Positions 17,501 through 29,050 of a stretch of DNA of 64,000 nucleotides are shown in pieces (positions within the stretch are counted from its first letter, which is position 1; every line of letters starts with the position of its first letter). A model generated the notes under the pieces. It was given only the letters and a program-made list of their open reading frames with translations, did not search any database and was not told the DNA's origin. Position numbers and translations under genes: made by a program. Source of the stretch: Paramacrobiotus metropolitanus (taxonomy: Eukaryota; Tardigrada; Eutardigrada; Parachela; Macrobiotidae); contig NW_026570230.1 of NCBI RefSeq assembly GCF_019649055.1, positions 186,001-250,000 on the forward strand. Direction: 5' to 3'.

Positions 17501-20500
17501 CAATTGATAAATTCGAGCAGGTGGTTATGCGCTCGCATATACGTAATTTACAGTGCGGAAAAACAGCACCGCAGAAGTACATATGCGCGTAGTGAGTTTG
17601 TTTTCTCCTCAAGGATTTACAAAATATTCACGAGTCTATGAGAAAATAGCGCTTTTGTTTATGTAATAACAAAGCGATGCGAGGGAAACGGCCAGTAATC
17701 CTTCCGTGAGTGGGTGTTCAAGCAGCGTCGCCTGGAGTGGTGTGGTCACACGCCCGGGTGCAGAATATGGTTTACAGGATGATTACGAAGATTTGTGTTG
17801 AATTGGCTGGGGCTTAATGAAGCGCGGTAGCAGATGTATTAAAAGGTAGAACTAGTGACCTGTAATTGTTAATGGAAAATCAGTTAAACTAGGTGGAATT
17901 CAGCATGCTTTTAAATACATCGGGCATTCTCTCCCTGCGGCGGCAGCGCCGGTTAGATGAAGCGCACGTCCTTGGCGTGCGTGAGTTGCATTAAAAGTAT
18001 TAAAACCGGGGGATTTCCTGCACAGAGAAGAGAAAATCCGACGGGGGATTAAATGCCGACCCTATGCGACCGTTGGGGATTTTGTGGGTGCACCCTGCAT
18101 CCGTCGATAATCGTTTGTTGGCCAACATAACCTTAACATCACAATTCTTTGTTGGCTCGTAAATCTGCCGGCTTCGTTTACGATTAATATGTATGGCATT
18201 GTTAATAATTTTCTTTCATACTTCTTGGCGACCTTATAGTTTTATGAAATCAAAACTTCTGAAAGCAGGTATATCTGTAAGTTATCCCTGTCCCTTGCTA
18301 AAATATTGATATACACAATTTAAATTTGGTGGCGATATTACACAGGGATACCGTGAATGATATTTGCAGATTATTTTCATATAAATTAAGAACGTAAAAT
18401 ATCAGATGTTCGGTTATTCTGGACGGACCGTCATCACTGCCTGCTTTTACCTCTAAACTTCTTTCCGTTCATTTCGGTAAAATATCTTGCAAAATTGACG
18501 ACATTCTTATTGATAATGTGCCATAACAACACGGGTGCGCTCGTTTGCTCGATGAGATTTAGTAAGCAGGTTAGAATATCTGTGCCTGTCTTTGGATGGT
18601 ATTCTTTTCTAGTGTCTGCGCTTTTAACGCTTGACTGGTAAAACCAACAGTAAAACTTGTTGGGCATATTTTTCTACCATTATAATCAAATAGCCCTAAC
18701 GCTCTTATTTTGACAAGATATATGTGTAATGTGTATAACGACGGTGGTATTGAAAGCGAACAAGCCAAGTGGAGAAAAGGGTCTCAATCAGTATAATTTT
18801 TCCTACCGGATCAGCACCACGTAATTACACTCGTAGTTTTTCTTTTGAAATTCAAATACAAATGATGTATCGTGGTGCGGTCGTGCTTTTACCTGCCGGA
18901 AGCTAATATGATAGTGGGTTAACCTGTGTGCACGTGTGATTCTTAATGGGTGAGCGGGGTGAGCATGGTTATTGATTGTTTTCTACCGGACACTGCATGG
19001 TCCTTTTACAACAATATTGGCTTCGCTATGCATGATTAATATACAACGTGATTATATGTTTGCAATAAAACTGTCCTGTCTGTGTAAATAAATCAAATCC
19101 CTTCCTAAGCCGCTTAGGGGTCTGCGGCACGGATTTGGGTTAATGAGCTGGTGAATAATTGCTTGTGCAGAGCCTTGGCCACATACAAAGCACTATACCT
19201 AGAAACGATCCCTAATTTTTTCCTTATTTGCGATGACCTGTCCCGTCATTGCTTATTCGATAATGTTACCAGAATGTGCTTACCGGTTAAAAAGCGGGAC
19301 CGAAATTTCACAACCATGTTTTCGTGTTACATCTTTGTAAAAATACGGTGCGAAAATTAAAATTTATGTGTATTGAAATCAAAAATTAGTTTTATTAAAT
19401 TCGAAAGAAAACGTCCCTATCGATCCTTTAGGGCGCAACAGCGTTCAGCATAGGAGCTACTGATTAAAGTGGAGCATTGGTCTAGTCAATACTTCATAGA
19501 GAAGGATTTCAAGGGAATGCGATAAGTTGCGGATGAGGACTCTTAAATATATTATTGATAAAGATCGAGTTAAGACCGCGATGATGGATTTATACGGTAG
19601 GTTTTTAAAATTTACTTAACCCGTATCGAAGTTCAAGTGGTTCTCGCCGGCTGACCATGGGGAAACCTCAGGTTTTGTCATGCGGCAAGTATTGGTTTCT
19701 GGACCGGAATTATGGATGATGCCATCCAATTTCCTTTTTCTTGTGCCGCCACGTTTAGGGCGTTGGTCAGTGTAGTCGGCAGTGTAGATGTGTGACCAGT
19801 GCGGTACAATCCGGTTTTATCCCGCTAGCATTCGATCCCGGAAAGTGTTGGTAATTGGAAGCTTGTAGCTTTTAGCCTGATTTAGCCGATCAGGTTACAC
19901 TGCGGCATGCACTGGACAGTAGAGTGCTTTACTGTACCTCTACGGGATCTGAGAGTGTGTGTGGGGGATTGGGAAGGGGGAAAATATTTCCATTTTCGTT
20001 GCATGTTGACTCGACCTCAAGTACTTTGTGATCCCCATCTAATCGGGCTGGAATATTTGTACAAGGCTAATTACCGTAGTCCACTGGTCAACTGCAGCCG
20101 ACGACGGCATTCTAATTGCTCCAATGTATCAAATGCAAAGTCCCGGCACGTGTCTAGCTTCATCAAAGTATTAATGAGCTTGCATCGCTGTCATTGTACT
20201 TTTCAGTCATTCTATCGAGAAACGAGAATACATTGCTTCGAAGCTTTCCATGAGCTGTAGTTGAAATTTCGGGTGTTTTCACCATCAGAAAAATATAACT
20301 CACGATTTACGAGAACTGTATACGTACAATTGATTTAACATGAATACTTAGCTTTGCAATAGATATTTGCTTGGTGTACTTTTTTGTGCAGCAGTGCTCG
20401 AAGACATGGACAAAATCAAACAAAATTGTTGTTGAATAATTTTAAAGCATTGAAATACTGCGCGAACGACTGGAACATTCACTGCGTTCTTGGTCTCGGT

Positions 20501-23500
20501 TTTCGTTCCAGAAAACAGCGACAGAAGGTGACTGATAACCGTAGTGAAGCAGAACAAGAATTGTTCTGTTATAAAACTTGACTGCCATATAGTCTGATTA
20601 TTCATCCCAGTCGATTAGCAATATCGGGCACAAAGATTTCCACTCATCTTCAGCGTTATGCCCACACCCTGCTGTATACAATACCGGTTCATCCAGCATG
20701 CTGTCAGGAAAAGTAATATATTTCATAGGAACATCTGTAGTTTAAGCGCTGTCGGTTAAGAGTTAACGCGTGTTGGGTTAATTGTTAGATGTTTACGTGT
20801 GCTTGACTAGTTCACTGAACGGGGATGTGGCGGAACGGAGGGGGTCGTGTGTGCTGCCCCGGTCCTGAAGAATCACTTCTCCACCCTCGTCCCAGTTGGT
20901 GGACGACGGCTAGCATATGTCCAGTGATGAATTTAGTTCAGTTTAAATATGACTACCTGGTAGTTAGAGCAGGATAATGTGTTTTCAAATAAGTGGTAGT
21001 CTGACGAAGGGTTGTCATTAGGAATTATGGATTATTTTCTCCTAATTCTTATCATGCTTCCCAGTTTTCTTTCCACCTGGATAAGCTGTGTAATGGGTAC
21101 ATCTTACCGGAATCTCAGAATTTTGCTTGGATTTCCGTCAGACGTTTTAAAGTTTTTTGTTTTGCAGCTGCTCAAAATGACCCGAAATTAGTCCTCCAGC
21201 CCGCAACCGGAAATCTCACTACAGCCATCGACAGCGATCCCTTTATAGAATGTACTGTCCAACCGCAGACCGCCAAAGGCGCCGTGGCCAACGTCCGCTG
21301 GCTGGATCCAGAAGGCAATGAAATCGGCGATAAAGGACTTAATAACAGGTATGCTGTAATCGCTCAATATAAATTGGTTCTGGTCATCAACGATATAAAT
21401 TGTGAAGCTGTTTGCCCGGCGGTTAAAGAAAAACTGGCTTTTAAAAAAAATAAATTGGCGGTTAAAGAAAATTAAATGCTGAATTTTTGCGAAATATCTG
21501 CTATTGTCGCTGTTTATTTTATTTGTGAATAAAATAAAATGTTTTATTAATTTCACAATGTCGGAAAATGTGCAGCGGCATATAGAAAAGAAATCTTGTA
21601 AATGGTATTCGTTAAAATATTTATTTATTCATCGTAGAAAGTACACAAAGAACGCATTTGGTGGAACTTTCGGGCGTAGTCTGAAATTCTTCAAAGGCCA
21701 AAAGGACGATTCCGGCCTGTACAAGTGTGTGGCAGATTTCTACGGTCACGACCGTCTGGAAACAGGAGTGTATGTGGTATTCTATGAGGATATCAAATTC
21801 GAGGATGCCCCGACGCTGCAGCATCCCCTTTTGAACACTGCTGGTAAAGTTCGTTGTCTGGTCAGCGGCAATCCGGCACCCATCGTCGAGTGGTGGCACA
21901 ATCAGGCCATTGTAACATCCGGTAAGACAGCGGTAAACAGGCGTGTCGTGATGCCGTTAGTAATATGGTAATGGCGTCGATTAACGGTGTATTCCTCGGG
22001 GATGCGATGTTTATGCGGTAATGCTGATGAGCAGGTGGGCGATATCGTGTGGAAACGGATGGATTGGTCATCGAGGATATCGGGGTGGAGGATAATGGTG
22101 AATATACTTGCACTGCCGCTGTGCCGGAGATGGGCCGGAGCATCGAAAGACAGATCAATGTGGAAGTTCACAGTAAGATACGTATTCTTCATCAGTTTAC
22201 GGTCATATCCAGATGGTTAATTATTGAATAGATAAGTAATAATTCTGAATAATGTTTTTAGTGTGTAATCAAGAACCGTTTGCAGAACACAGCTTGCATT
22301 TTTGGGAAATTGTAAATATTACTGAAACGATCCAAAATTTAAATTTCAAAAAAACAACCGACATCTTTCCGTTCGAGTACTACTACTACTAGTGCTTACC
22401 TTATAAACATATTTGTGTAAGTATGTATTGTATGGATATTTAGTTATGGAGTAATGGCGAAAATAGATTACAATTATTAGAATAAAATTTTGATACTGGG
22501 AACAAACAGTTTTCCGCCCAACGGCTGTCTTTGCTGTTTGCGAATATTGCGAATTTCTCTGTCCAGGTTAATAGGGCGTAACAAGTTCTGTATAGCGCTT
22601 GTAGTTTTAGAATGGTAATGATTTTAATACCTATCTTTTCGATATTTATAAGGATGCTTTCTCGTAGGTGCACCCGAATTTAAAGCTGACGGCTTACCGA
22701 AACCAGCCCGCGGTTTGGAAGGTCGCAGTGCCAGTATGGAATGTGAAGCTACCGGCATTCCGATGCCAGAAATCAAATGGATTTTCGTTCCTGTAAGTAT
22801 AGTCAAATTGAGTTGAACATTTTGAGAGCTTATTGTTTAGTAACTTTTCCAAGTGCAGCTATTTTTCATAAATACGAAAATTTATTATCTAGAATGGCGA
22901 AGATGTGACCAAGCTGGAGCACGACGAACAGAAAACACGCCGTCACACCGTAGATCCTGTAACTGGGACCATGAATATCAACGATCTGAAGAAAGTGGAC
23001 CAGGGTCAGTACAAGTGTATGGCCGAGAATGCCGCCGGTCGCAAGGAAGAAACCGCTGAGCTGTTTGTTGCGGAGAAGCCCCGTTTCGACGTGGTGACTA
23101 ACACCACCATGCATGAGAACAAATCAGCGACCATCGAGTGTACCGTGCGCGGAGATCCCGCTCCCACCCTTCGCTACATCCGCGAAGGCACGGAACTGCC
23201 CATTACGGCCGACACCGATCCGCGTTACGTGTTGGTGGAAAATGAGCGGGAGTTGCGGTTAACGATCAACGATCTGCAGCGGAGTGATGATGGACTGTAC
23301 ACGTGTGAAGCATCCAATGAAGCCGGTGTGGAGACGAAGGCCTCGCACATTACGGTGCAGTTTGCGCCGTCCTTTGCTAACACGCCAATGCACGTGGCCA
23401 AAACGTGGATGGGCAACCTGGAAGCGGTGAATATCACGTGTATTGCCGAGAGTATTCCCAATGCGACGATTCGGTGGCAGCAGAGGATTATCAATTCACC

Positions 23501-26248
23501 TCATCATCTACCTACGAAAGATATCACAGAACAAATGGAGCAGGATGGTTATAAAATCGAAAACCGTGGACCTTCTAGCAGTCTACTGGTAAATATTCTT
23601 GGAAGCGCATCGCATGCAAAATATCTTGAAAAATGTTGGTAAATTGAAAATTTTCTAGTAACAGGCTACATATAAAAAAATTGGTGGGATTGCAGTTAGA
23701 GCCTTTTTATTTGATTATTTTTTGTTTAGGTATCCGCTGTGTCTTATGACATTTTTGGAGAATATCTCTGTATCGCCAGTAATGAACTGGGCGAATCGAC
23801 CCACGTTGTCCGACTTCTCCAGGCCACGGTGCCTAAACCCATCGCTTCCGTGCGGGTGGAGGAACTGACAGCCACCACTGTGCGATTCGAGATTATCAGT
23901 CCCAATGACGACGAAAACTTAATATTAGAAGGATATGATGTGTTTTATATAAAAGTGGCAACCGAAGAAAACTTCCAGCAAGCGCCAGCGCGTAGCTGGC
24001 CCATCGGTGTGCCCTACACTGTTGAGGGTTTGGAGCCGGGTCGCAGCTACCGATTCCGTTTCTATCCCAAGAACAGAGTCGGCGTGGGAGCCGCTTTCGA
24101 TAAGGAAGTTAGTATGCCGGAAATCGGACCGCCTCGACCGCCGACTTTCCTTCCCAATGGAAATGACACCTCGGGTGAAGCTACCCGGTACCGTCTGCAA
24201 TGGCAGGAACCGAACGATAACGGAGCGAAGATTGTTGAGTACAAGATCACGTACTGGAAGGTAATGATTGCAGAAAAACAAGGAAGTGAAGTGTGAATAA
24301 TAGAACCAAATGAACCTTTTATAAACAATTTTTGTAGAAAAATAGATTAATAGATGTATAAAAATACCTTGTAGTTACTGGAACAATTGCGCATGGGCAT
24401 ATAGATATAAGTATTAATGCAATATAAGTATCGAGAGAAAAATCCATTCAAGTTTGGCCAATGAATTTCGATTTCCGTACTGAGGTACTTCATCGCTGGG
24501 TTGTGCGGTTTAAATATTTTACATCACAGAAAATATCACAACTCTTTTGGTAACCGTAGAGTAGCACACTGTAAAAACGTTCTACCCACTTCTGGCATTT
24601 ATTTTCTATTGTGTCAATTCTCGATATGCGTACTCTAAAGGAGTCTCTATCCAATGCTTTTATGCTGCTGGAACTTTGGTGCCATTTGTAGGTCTTTTAT
24701 CACTTTATTTCACTGTTGAAATAATTTTTGAAACCTTTTTTAGGCATCTGAAGGTAGAGAAGCTTCCCGTGTTGTAACAACCCGTGCACCTGCCAGTTCC
24801 TACGTGCTGACCGGTTTGGAAGGAGGGACCACGTACCAAGTGGAAATTGTAGCGCGTAACGAGCGGGGATTCAGTGCCCCTCTTGAACTTTTTTTCACAA
24901 CTGGACATGGTAAGCACCGAAGAATTGTTGGAATGTGTGTTGCTTTCCCCGTTGCCTGCTGCATTTGTTGTTTGACGCATTGCTTTGCTTGTTCCCCCGC
25001 GCTTGGCTTATAGGTCGCTTTTCATCGCACGCTTTGAGCTCCGGTAAGTCGATTATTCCGATGTCCGATGTGTTCCCCTTTAATTTATTTCACAGTCCCG
25101 CTTGTTGCGTAGCTTGTGCTGTTTTTCAGTTTTGTATAGATTCGCTTGTACATTTTTTGAAGTTATCATTGTACGTTGCAGCTCAAGGATTTCACAAAAT
25201 TGACCCGGTGGAAGGTGATGTACAGTTGTCGACACCGGTTATAATTGGAATTGCCGTTGCGGCAGGATTATTACTCGCCTTAATTATTGGTAAACAATCA
25301 TAACACCCAAGTTCACAATTTTTAGCCATAACAGAAATTCTGATTATTATTTGTTTGTATTTTGCAGATTTAACCTGCTTTTGTACGAGACATGCCGGTT
25401 TGACTCACTGGCTGGCCACTCGTCTTTGTGGAAAATCAGAGAAACTCAAAAATCATGATGTAGAAAATATTCGCCATACAGAGACGTAAGTTGCGATCAA
25501 TCGGGCATGTTTGTTGCTTGACAATGCTTTCTAATAAACCGTGCTGCATTGGGCTTCGTGTTGGGCGTATTGGTGTCCTGTTGATTGTGCTTGTGTGGGT
25601 GGTGCATCGCTTGCGAAAAATGTCTCCGCGCTTCGCAAACACATTTGAACACGAATGGATTGTGTTAAAAACCTTTTTATAGCGAAATAACACGAGAAGA
25701 AAGAGAACCTCTGACCACACCAAAACAAACAGCCACATACGTCAGAACCACGACGACCTTTAAGGAAGAGAAAGAACCGGAAGATAAACCCTCGCCACAG
25801 TAGTTCCTGAGTGACTGGCTAATATTTTCTGTAGTTTTCTCAACATGTAAGGAAAACTAACGCCCTCCTCTCCCTCCTCATAAATTCTTTGGGATTTTGT
25901 TTCCTTTCCGTGCACGTGACACCCTGTTACTAATACCAACCGTTATCTTATCTTACGAATTAGGGATCAGTAATTCATTTGCAATATATTAAAATTAATT
26001 TGCTGTTTTGTAGTGATCAAGTGGATAAAGCATCTTCGTATCTCATATTCAGCAATTTGGCATATCACGATAGTAATAAGCAGAATGGATCTAACACGGC
26101 CAACCGAACACAAAGCGACGACACGAATCTGTACGAACGTATCGCGGATTCGGGATTCTGCGAGGGCGATGAGCAGGGCAGGTATCAAGTGGGTGCCACA
26201 CGGTCCTTGTCCATGGGCAGCCTGGTCCAGTTGGAAACCGATGTATAG
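8537..26248 (+). CDS. Fas2: Fasciclin II / NCAM-type cell adhesion molecule
   Basis: Homophilic neural adhesion receptor at the cell surface. Exons: 8537-8603 (signal peptide MLAHSRQLITCLGVFLALSY), 21168-21348, 21638-21921, 22035-22172, 22668-22792, 22893-23588, 23730-24260, 24744-24909, optional 25014-25043, 25182-25289, 25368-25485, then either 25683-25803 or 26014-26248. Phases agree, giving 844 or 882 residues (10 more with the microexon). Five Ig domains each show the Cys pair (for example YKCVADF, YTCTAAV, YKCMAEN, YTCEASN, YLCIASN), followed by two FN3 domains and a helix at about residues 748-766. The juxtamembrane tail DLTCFCTRHAGL resembles the NCAM/fasciclin II tail, and EEREPLTTP resembles EKEPLRTP of Drosophila fasciclin II. 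Domain order and count match the family. The first intron is 12.6 kb. Linking the signal exon to the Ig1 exon rests on phase (G|CT) and the lack of a better candidate. Confidence 0.93.
10797..10826. repeat. 30-bp perfect palindrome
   Basis: Two 15-nt arms meet with no loop at a GAATTC centre (10809-10814). The sequence is AT-rich outside the centre. The function is unknown. Confidence 0.8.
13016..13040. repeat. 11-bp hairpin with 3-nt loop
   Basis: Arms 13016-13026 and 13030-13040 (ATATAAGGAAA and its complement) flank the loop TTC. A similar but shorter hairpin, GCTTCCTT-ATA-AAGGAAGC, lies at 10148-10166. These are probably incidental. Confidence 0.6.
25014..25043 (+). CDS. Fas2: 30-nt cassette microexon of the fasciclin II gene
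   Basis: A pyrimidine-rich tract plus TTATAG precedes base 25014 and a perfect GTAAGT donor follows 25043. The exon is 30 nt with phase 1 on both sides, so including it adds ten residues (GRFSSHALSS, the first codon being split) between the second FN3 domain and the membrane helix without shifting the frame. Skipping also keeps the frame (24909 to 25182). Small alternative exons at comparable sites are known in vertebrate NCAM. Its use cannot be shown without transcripts. Confidence 0.65.
25683..25803 (+). CDS. Fas2: Alternative last exon A of the fasciclin II gene
   Basis: Acceptor TTTTTATAG, then 40 cytoplasmic residues after the split Thr codon: TEITREEREPLTTPK at the start and PEDKPSPQ at the end, stop TAG. 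Rich in Pro, Glu, Ser and Thr, it recalls the PEST-containing transmembrane isoform of Drosophila fasciclin II. It competes with exon B at 26014, since both accept the same phase-2 donor at 25485. Confidence 0.75.
26014..26248 (+). CDS. Fas2: Alternative last exon B of the fasciclin II gene, PDZ-ligand end
   Basis: Acceptor GTTTTGTAG, the same phase as exon A, then 78 residues beginning TDQVDKASSYLIF and ending SLVQLETDV, stop TAG. The last four residues, ETDV, form a textbook class I PDZ ligand, identical to the ends of Shaker and Kv1.4 channels that bind Dlg/PSD-95. Using this exon would give the adhesion receptor a scaffold-binding tail that exon A lacks. An internal YHDSNKQNGSN stretch and LYERIADSG have no recognised motif. 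Confidence 0.75.
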
Positions 26249-27815
26249 TTGTTTTGCTCTTCTGTTTTTTTAATCAGTGTCGATTGTCTCCTTTATAAAT
26301 CTCCACGTTATTACTTTTGATTGCCTTTTGTTGCCCCCGCAAATGCCCCGTTCCTGTGCGCATCTCAGTGGTCAACATGTTATTTAGTTTAAACATTGCC
26401 TCTAGAGAGACGTTTTTCTCGGAAAATGATTTAGTGTGATATTTCTTTGGTTATGTTTGTGCCGGTCTCTGTCTACGGCCCTGAACGGTATTGTTGTATG
26501 TTGTTTTTTACATTTCGGTTTTGAACATGAGTACTTCTATAAGCAATGTATTATGTACGGTTTAAAAAGAATCTCTTCAGCATGATGGATATATGCGCCG
26601 GTTGCGACGTGATCTGTAAGATAGTACTTTTACTCCGAAAACCCAAAATTAGTACAAGTAACATGGATTGTCGGATCGCTTTGATATATTGTCAAGAAAT
26701 GTGCTTTCGGTGTTTTAGAACTAACGCTGTAGCATGCTGTGGATGCATACCATCTGCAGAAGCGGCTTTTTGATCGTTACAAAGCAAAAAGTAAATTTAA
26801 TTAAATTTCCGTGTAAAATTATTTGAAAATACACATAACATTTAACGATTAAGACCTGCTAGATTTTCCTGTACGATAGCATCATGAATGTCTCAATACT
26901 ACTATTGACAACTATAACGTAACCTATTCTAGATCGAAGAATTTAACCATTGAATATGTAGCAGTAGTATTCGGATGACTTTGGTTCCTGGATGGATGGG
27001 GAAATTATTGAGCTCATAAGCCGTAATCACAGGATCTGCTACATCTTGTACGGGTAAGTGAGTCGACTCACGTTACCAAATGTCAAAATTTCCATTTCAG
27101 TTCCCACAAGCCATGCGCGCATAGCTTCGCACCATTTCCGGCGATTAAATGCAACTTTTCCACATTTTCTTCCTGTTTATCGATTACGCTTACCGCACAC
27201 AGGAGGGCTTAGCATTTATTTCGAGCAACGCTTTCCTGGGGATACATTCTGTTAGCACTTACGACGTAACAGTACAAAAAAGTGCGGGTTGACACTCCCT
27301 GCCGTCCCCGGCGCTGATCCCGAAACGGGCATTACAGTAGCAGCGGCATATACACAGTCTTCACTGTTGCTAATAATTGACTTCGTTATTTACCGCAACC
27401 TTACAGTTTTTGATTGTGTGTTCTACGTCTTTCGATACAACAGTAATCGTAAACTTTCCAATTGAAAAAATTTGAATTTGCCGATTAAGCGTTGAAGTAA
27501 GTACAAATAAAGATGACCTCCAGCAACTACCTATCATAAACAATTAAGTGCAGCAAAACCGTGAGCGAACGCAATTGCCGTCGGCGTCGGGTAAAGTTTT
27601 TACGTTCTGCTTAAAAGAACACTGTGGACGTGGGACTGCGGTTACGAAAAATTACTATAAGAGATTTCGGTTTCTGTTGTGGACAAGAATCGAATGGTCA
27701 ACCACGAAGGTTCAAGAGTAGCTGCTTTTTGTTGCATTGCGCTGTTTTTACTGCTCGTTTGCGGCGTCGACTATAACCAATGTACAGTGGACCGGTTACT
27801 GTAAATACTAAATAA
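26249..27815. other. 3' flank of the fasciclin II gene, no gene seen
   Basis: The region after the distal stop codon contains 3' UTR and intergenic DNA. An AATAAA at 27506-27511 could end a long 3' UTR, though it is 1.26 kb away. I see no coding exon. Confidence 0.4.
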
Positions 27816-28618
27816 TAAGCAGGTTGCGGTATCAACGAAGGGGTACGATTGACGATAGAATTAACGACGGAGTACAATTAACGGACGTTTAAACGGCAAT
27901 ACCCGTCGTTATTAACGAAACGAAGGGGGTATCGTTTCGTTAATAACGACGTTGAAATTCAGTAATGAACGACCGGGCCCACATACACCACTGAGCACGA
28001 AGACTGCGCAGGCGAGACAGTCTACCCAGTAAATTTCTGCCTGGGCATTCAATCCTGAGTTGTCCACTCGACTCGAATTTTCGAAAATCGTACCAGTTTC
28101 GACGTTTGCACTGCTGTCATTTATTTTTTTGCTAGTTACATTGAAAAGAAAATAATTTGCCTTTTCATAAATGTAAAAATCATTGCAAAAACTAATACTT
28201 TACTGTTGCAGCAATGTGCTATAGCAACTCTGTAGCCTGTGCTGTGCATATTCACCATCTTTCAAGTGCAACAGCGAGTCACGCATTCCAGAATGGAATG
28301 ACAGTTCTGTTACTTCTGTATAACGTCTGTGCGGAAAACTCAAATCGCATTTCCTTCTAACGTGTTTGTACCACATAAAAAAATCTGCATTTTGTTATTT
28401 TTGCGCTGGTAAACGAAATTGTTTTGACATTGGTACAAAATATTGAGCGGAGACCGTCTGATACAATCATGGTTCCTCACGTTAATAGCAGGAGCAGTAA
28501 ACTGCTTAGTTTATAACGCAACCTCTTATTCCAATCAACGGCACATTAAATTAACAACGTTAAAATCGTCGTTAATTTTGCCGTTAATCGCAGGGCCGTG
28601 CAAAACGCAACCTACTTA
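27816..28618. mobile_element. Probable MITE with TA-flanked inverted termini
   Basis: The left end reads AAGCAGGTTGCG (27817-27828) and the right end CGCAACCTACTT (28606-28617), which are inverted copies with one difference. Each is bordered by TA, the target site typical of Tc1/mariner insertions. Internal similarity continues: on the left, CGATTGACGATAGAATTAACG, and in the reverse complement of the right end a matching CGATTAACGGCAAAATTAACG. AACGACG and TTAACG words recur through both ends. A perfect 20-bp hairpin lies at 27904-27951. There is no transposase frame, as expected for a non-autonomous element of about 0.8 kb. Confidence 0.6.
27904..27951. repeat. Perfect 20-bp hairpin inside the MITE
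   Basis: Arms 27904-27923 and 27932-27951 are exact reverse complements around an 8-nt G-rich loop. Both arms consist of the same GTCGTTATTAACG-type words as the element's ends. Confidence 0.85.
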
Positions 28619-29050
28619 ATGCTTCTATTTTGTAACAAATATTTGAGATATGTGTATATGTGTGTAGGTACTTGTACAAATCAAATTTTTGAATTCATAG
28701 TTACAATAATATTAATAATATTTGCTATTGTTGGGGTAAATGCGATAATTTTTATATTCACTGTTTCCAAAAGCTGCAGTCGCATACGGATCAGTACCAG
28801 TCAGTATACGATTTCACTCGATTTGTAGCATCAGCTTTTGGTGGATCATTATCAATATTATTGTTTCGCTTCGGTATTAAATTAGCATGAGATAAAACTA
28901 CAGGAAAAAGGCGCAGATTATTAAATTTGACAGGCTTTAGGGCCTTAGGCAAACAAACGCTAACGTACCTCGACATACTGTATCTGTAATTCAGAGTGTT
29001 TTATTTATATTTAAAAATGCTCATTCTTTCTTATTAGTTCCCAACTTCCT

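Larger units (their letters stand above)
8604..21167 (+). other. 12.6 kb first intron of the fasciclin II gene
   Basis: It is bounded by a GTAAGC donor and a TTTTGCAG acceptor, between the signal-peptide exon and the Ig1 exon. I found no convincing exon inside; the open frames present lack splice context and domain similarity. It holds a 30-bp perfect palindrome (10797-10826) and a short hairpin (13016-13040). Long first introns of adhesion genes often carry enhancers, but none can be named from sequence alone. Confidence 0.7.

Noticed and set aside
19907-20260. 117-codon plus-strand frame in the fasciclin II first intron
   Set aside because: It has the expected features of a chance frame: no domain, no splice sites and no supporting neighbours.
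21504-21637. In-frame start (MSLFILFVNK) before the second Ig1 exon
   Set aside because: This is intron read-through; the acceptor TCGTAG at 21637 and phase with 21348 explain the exon, and it would split Ig1.
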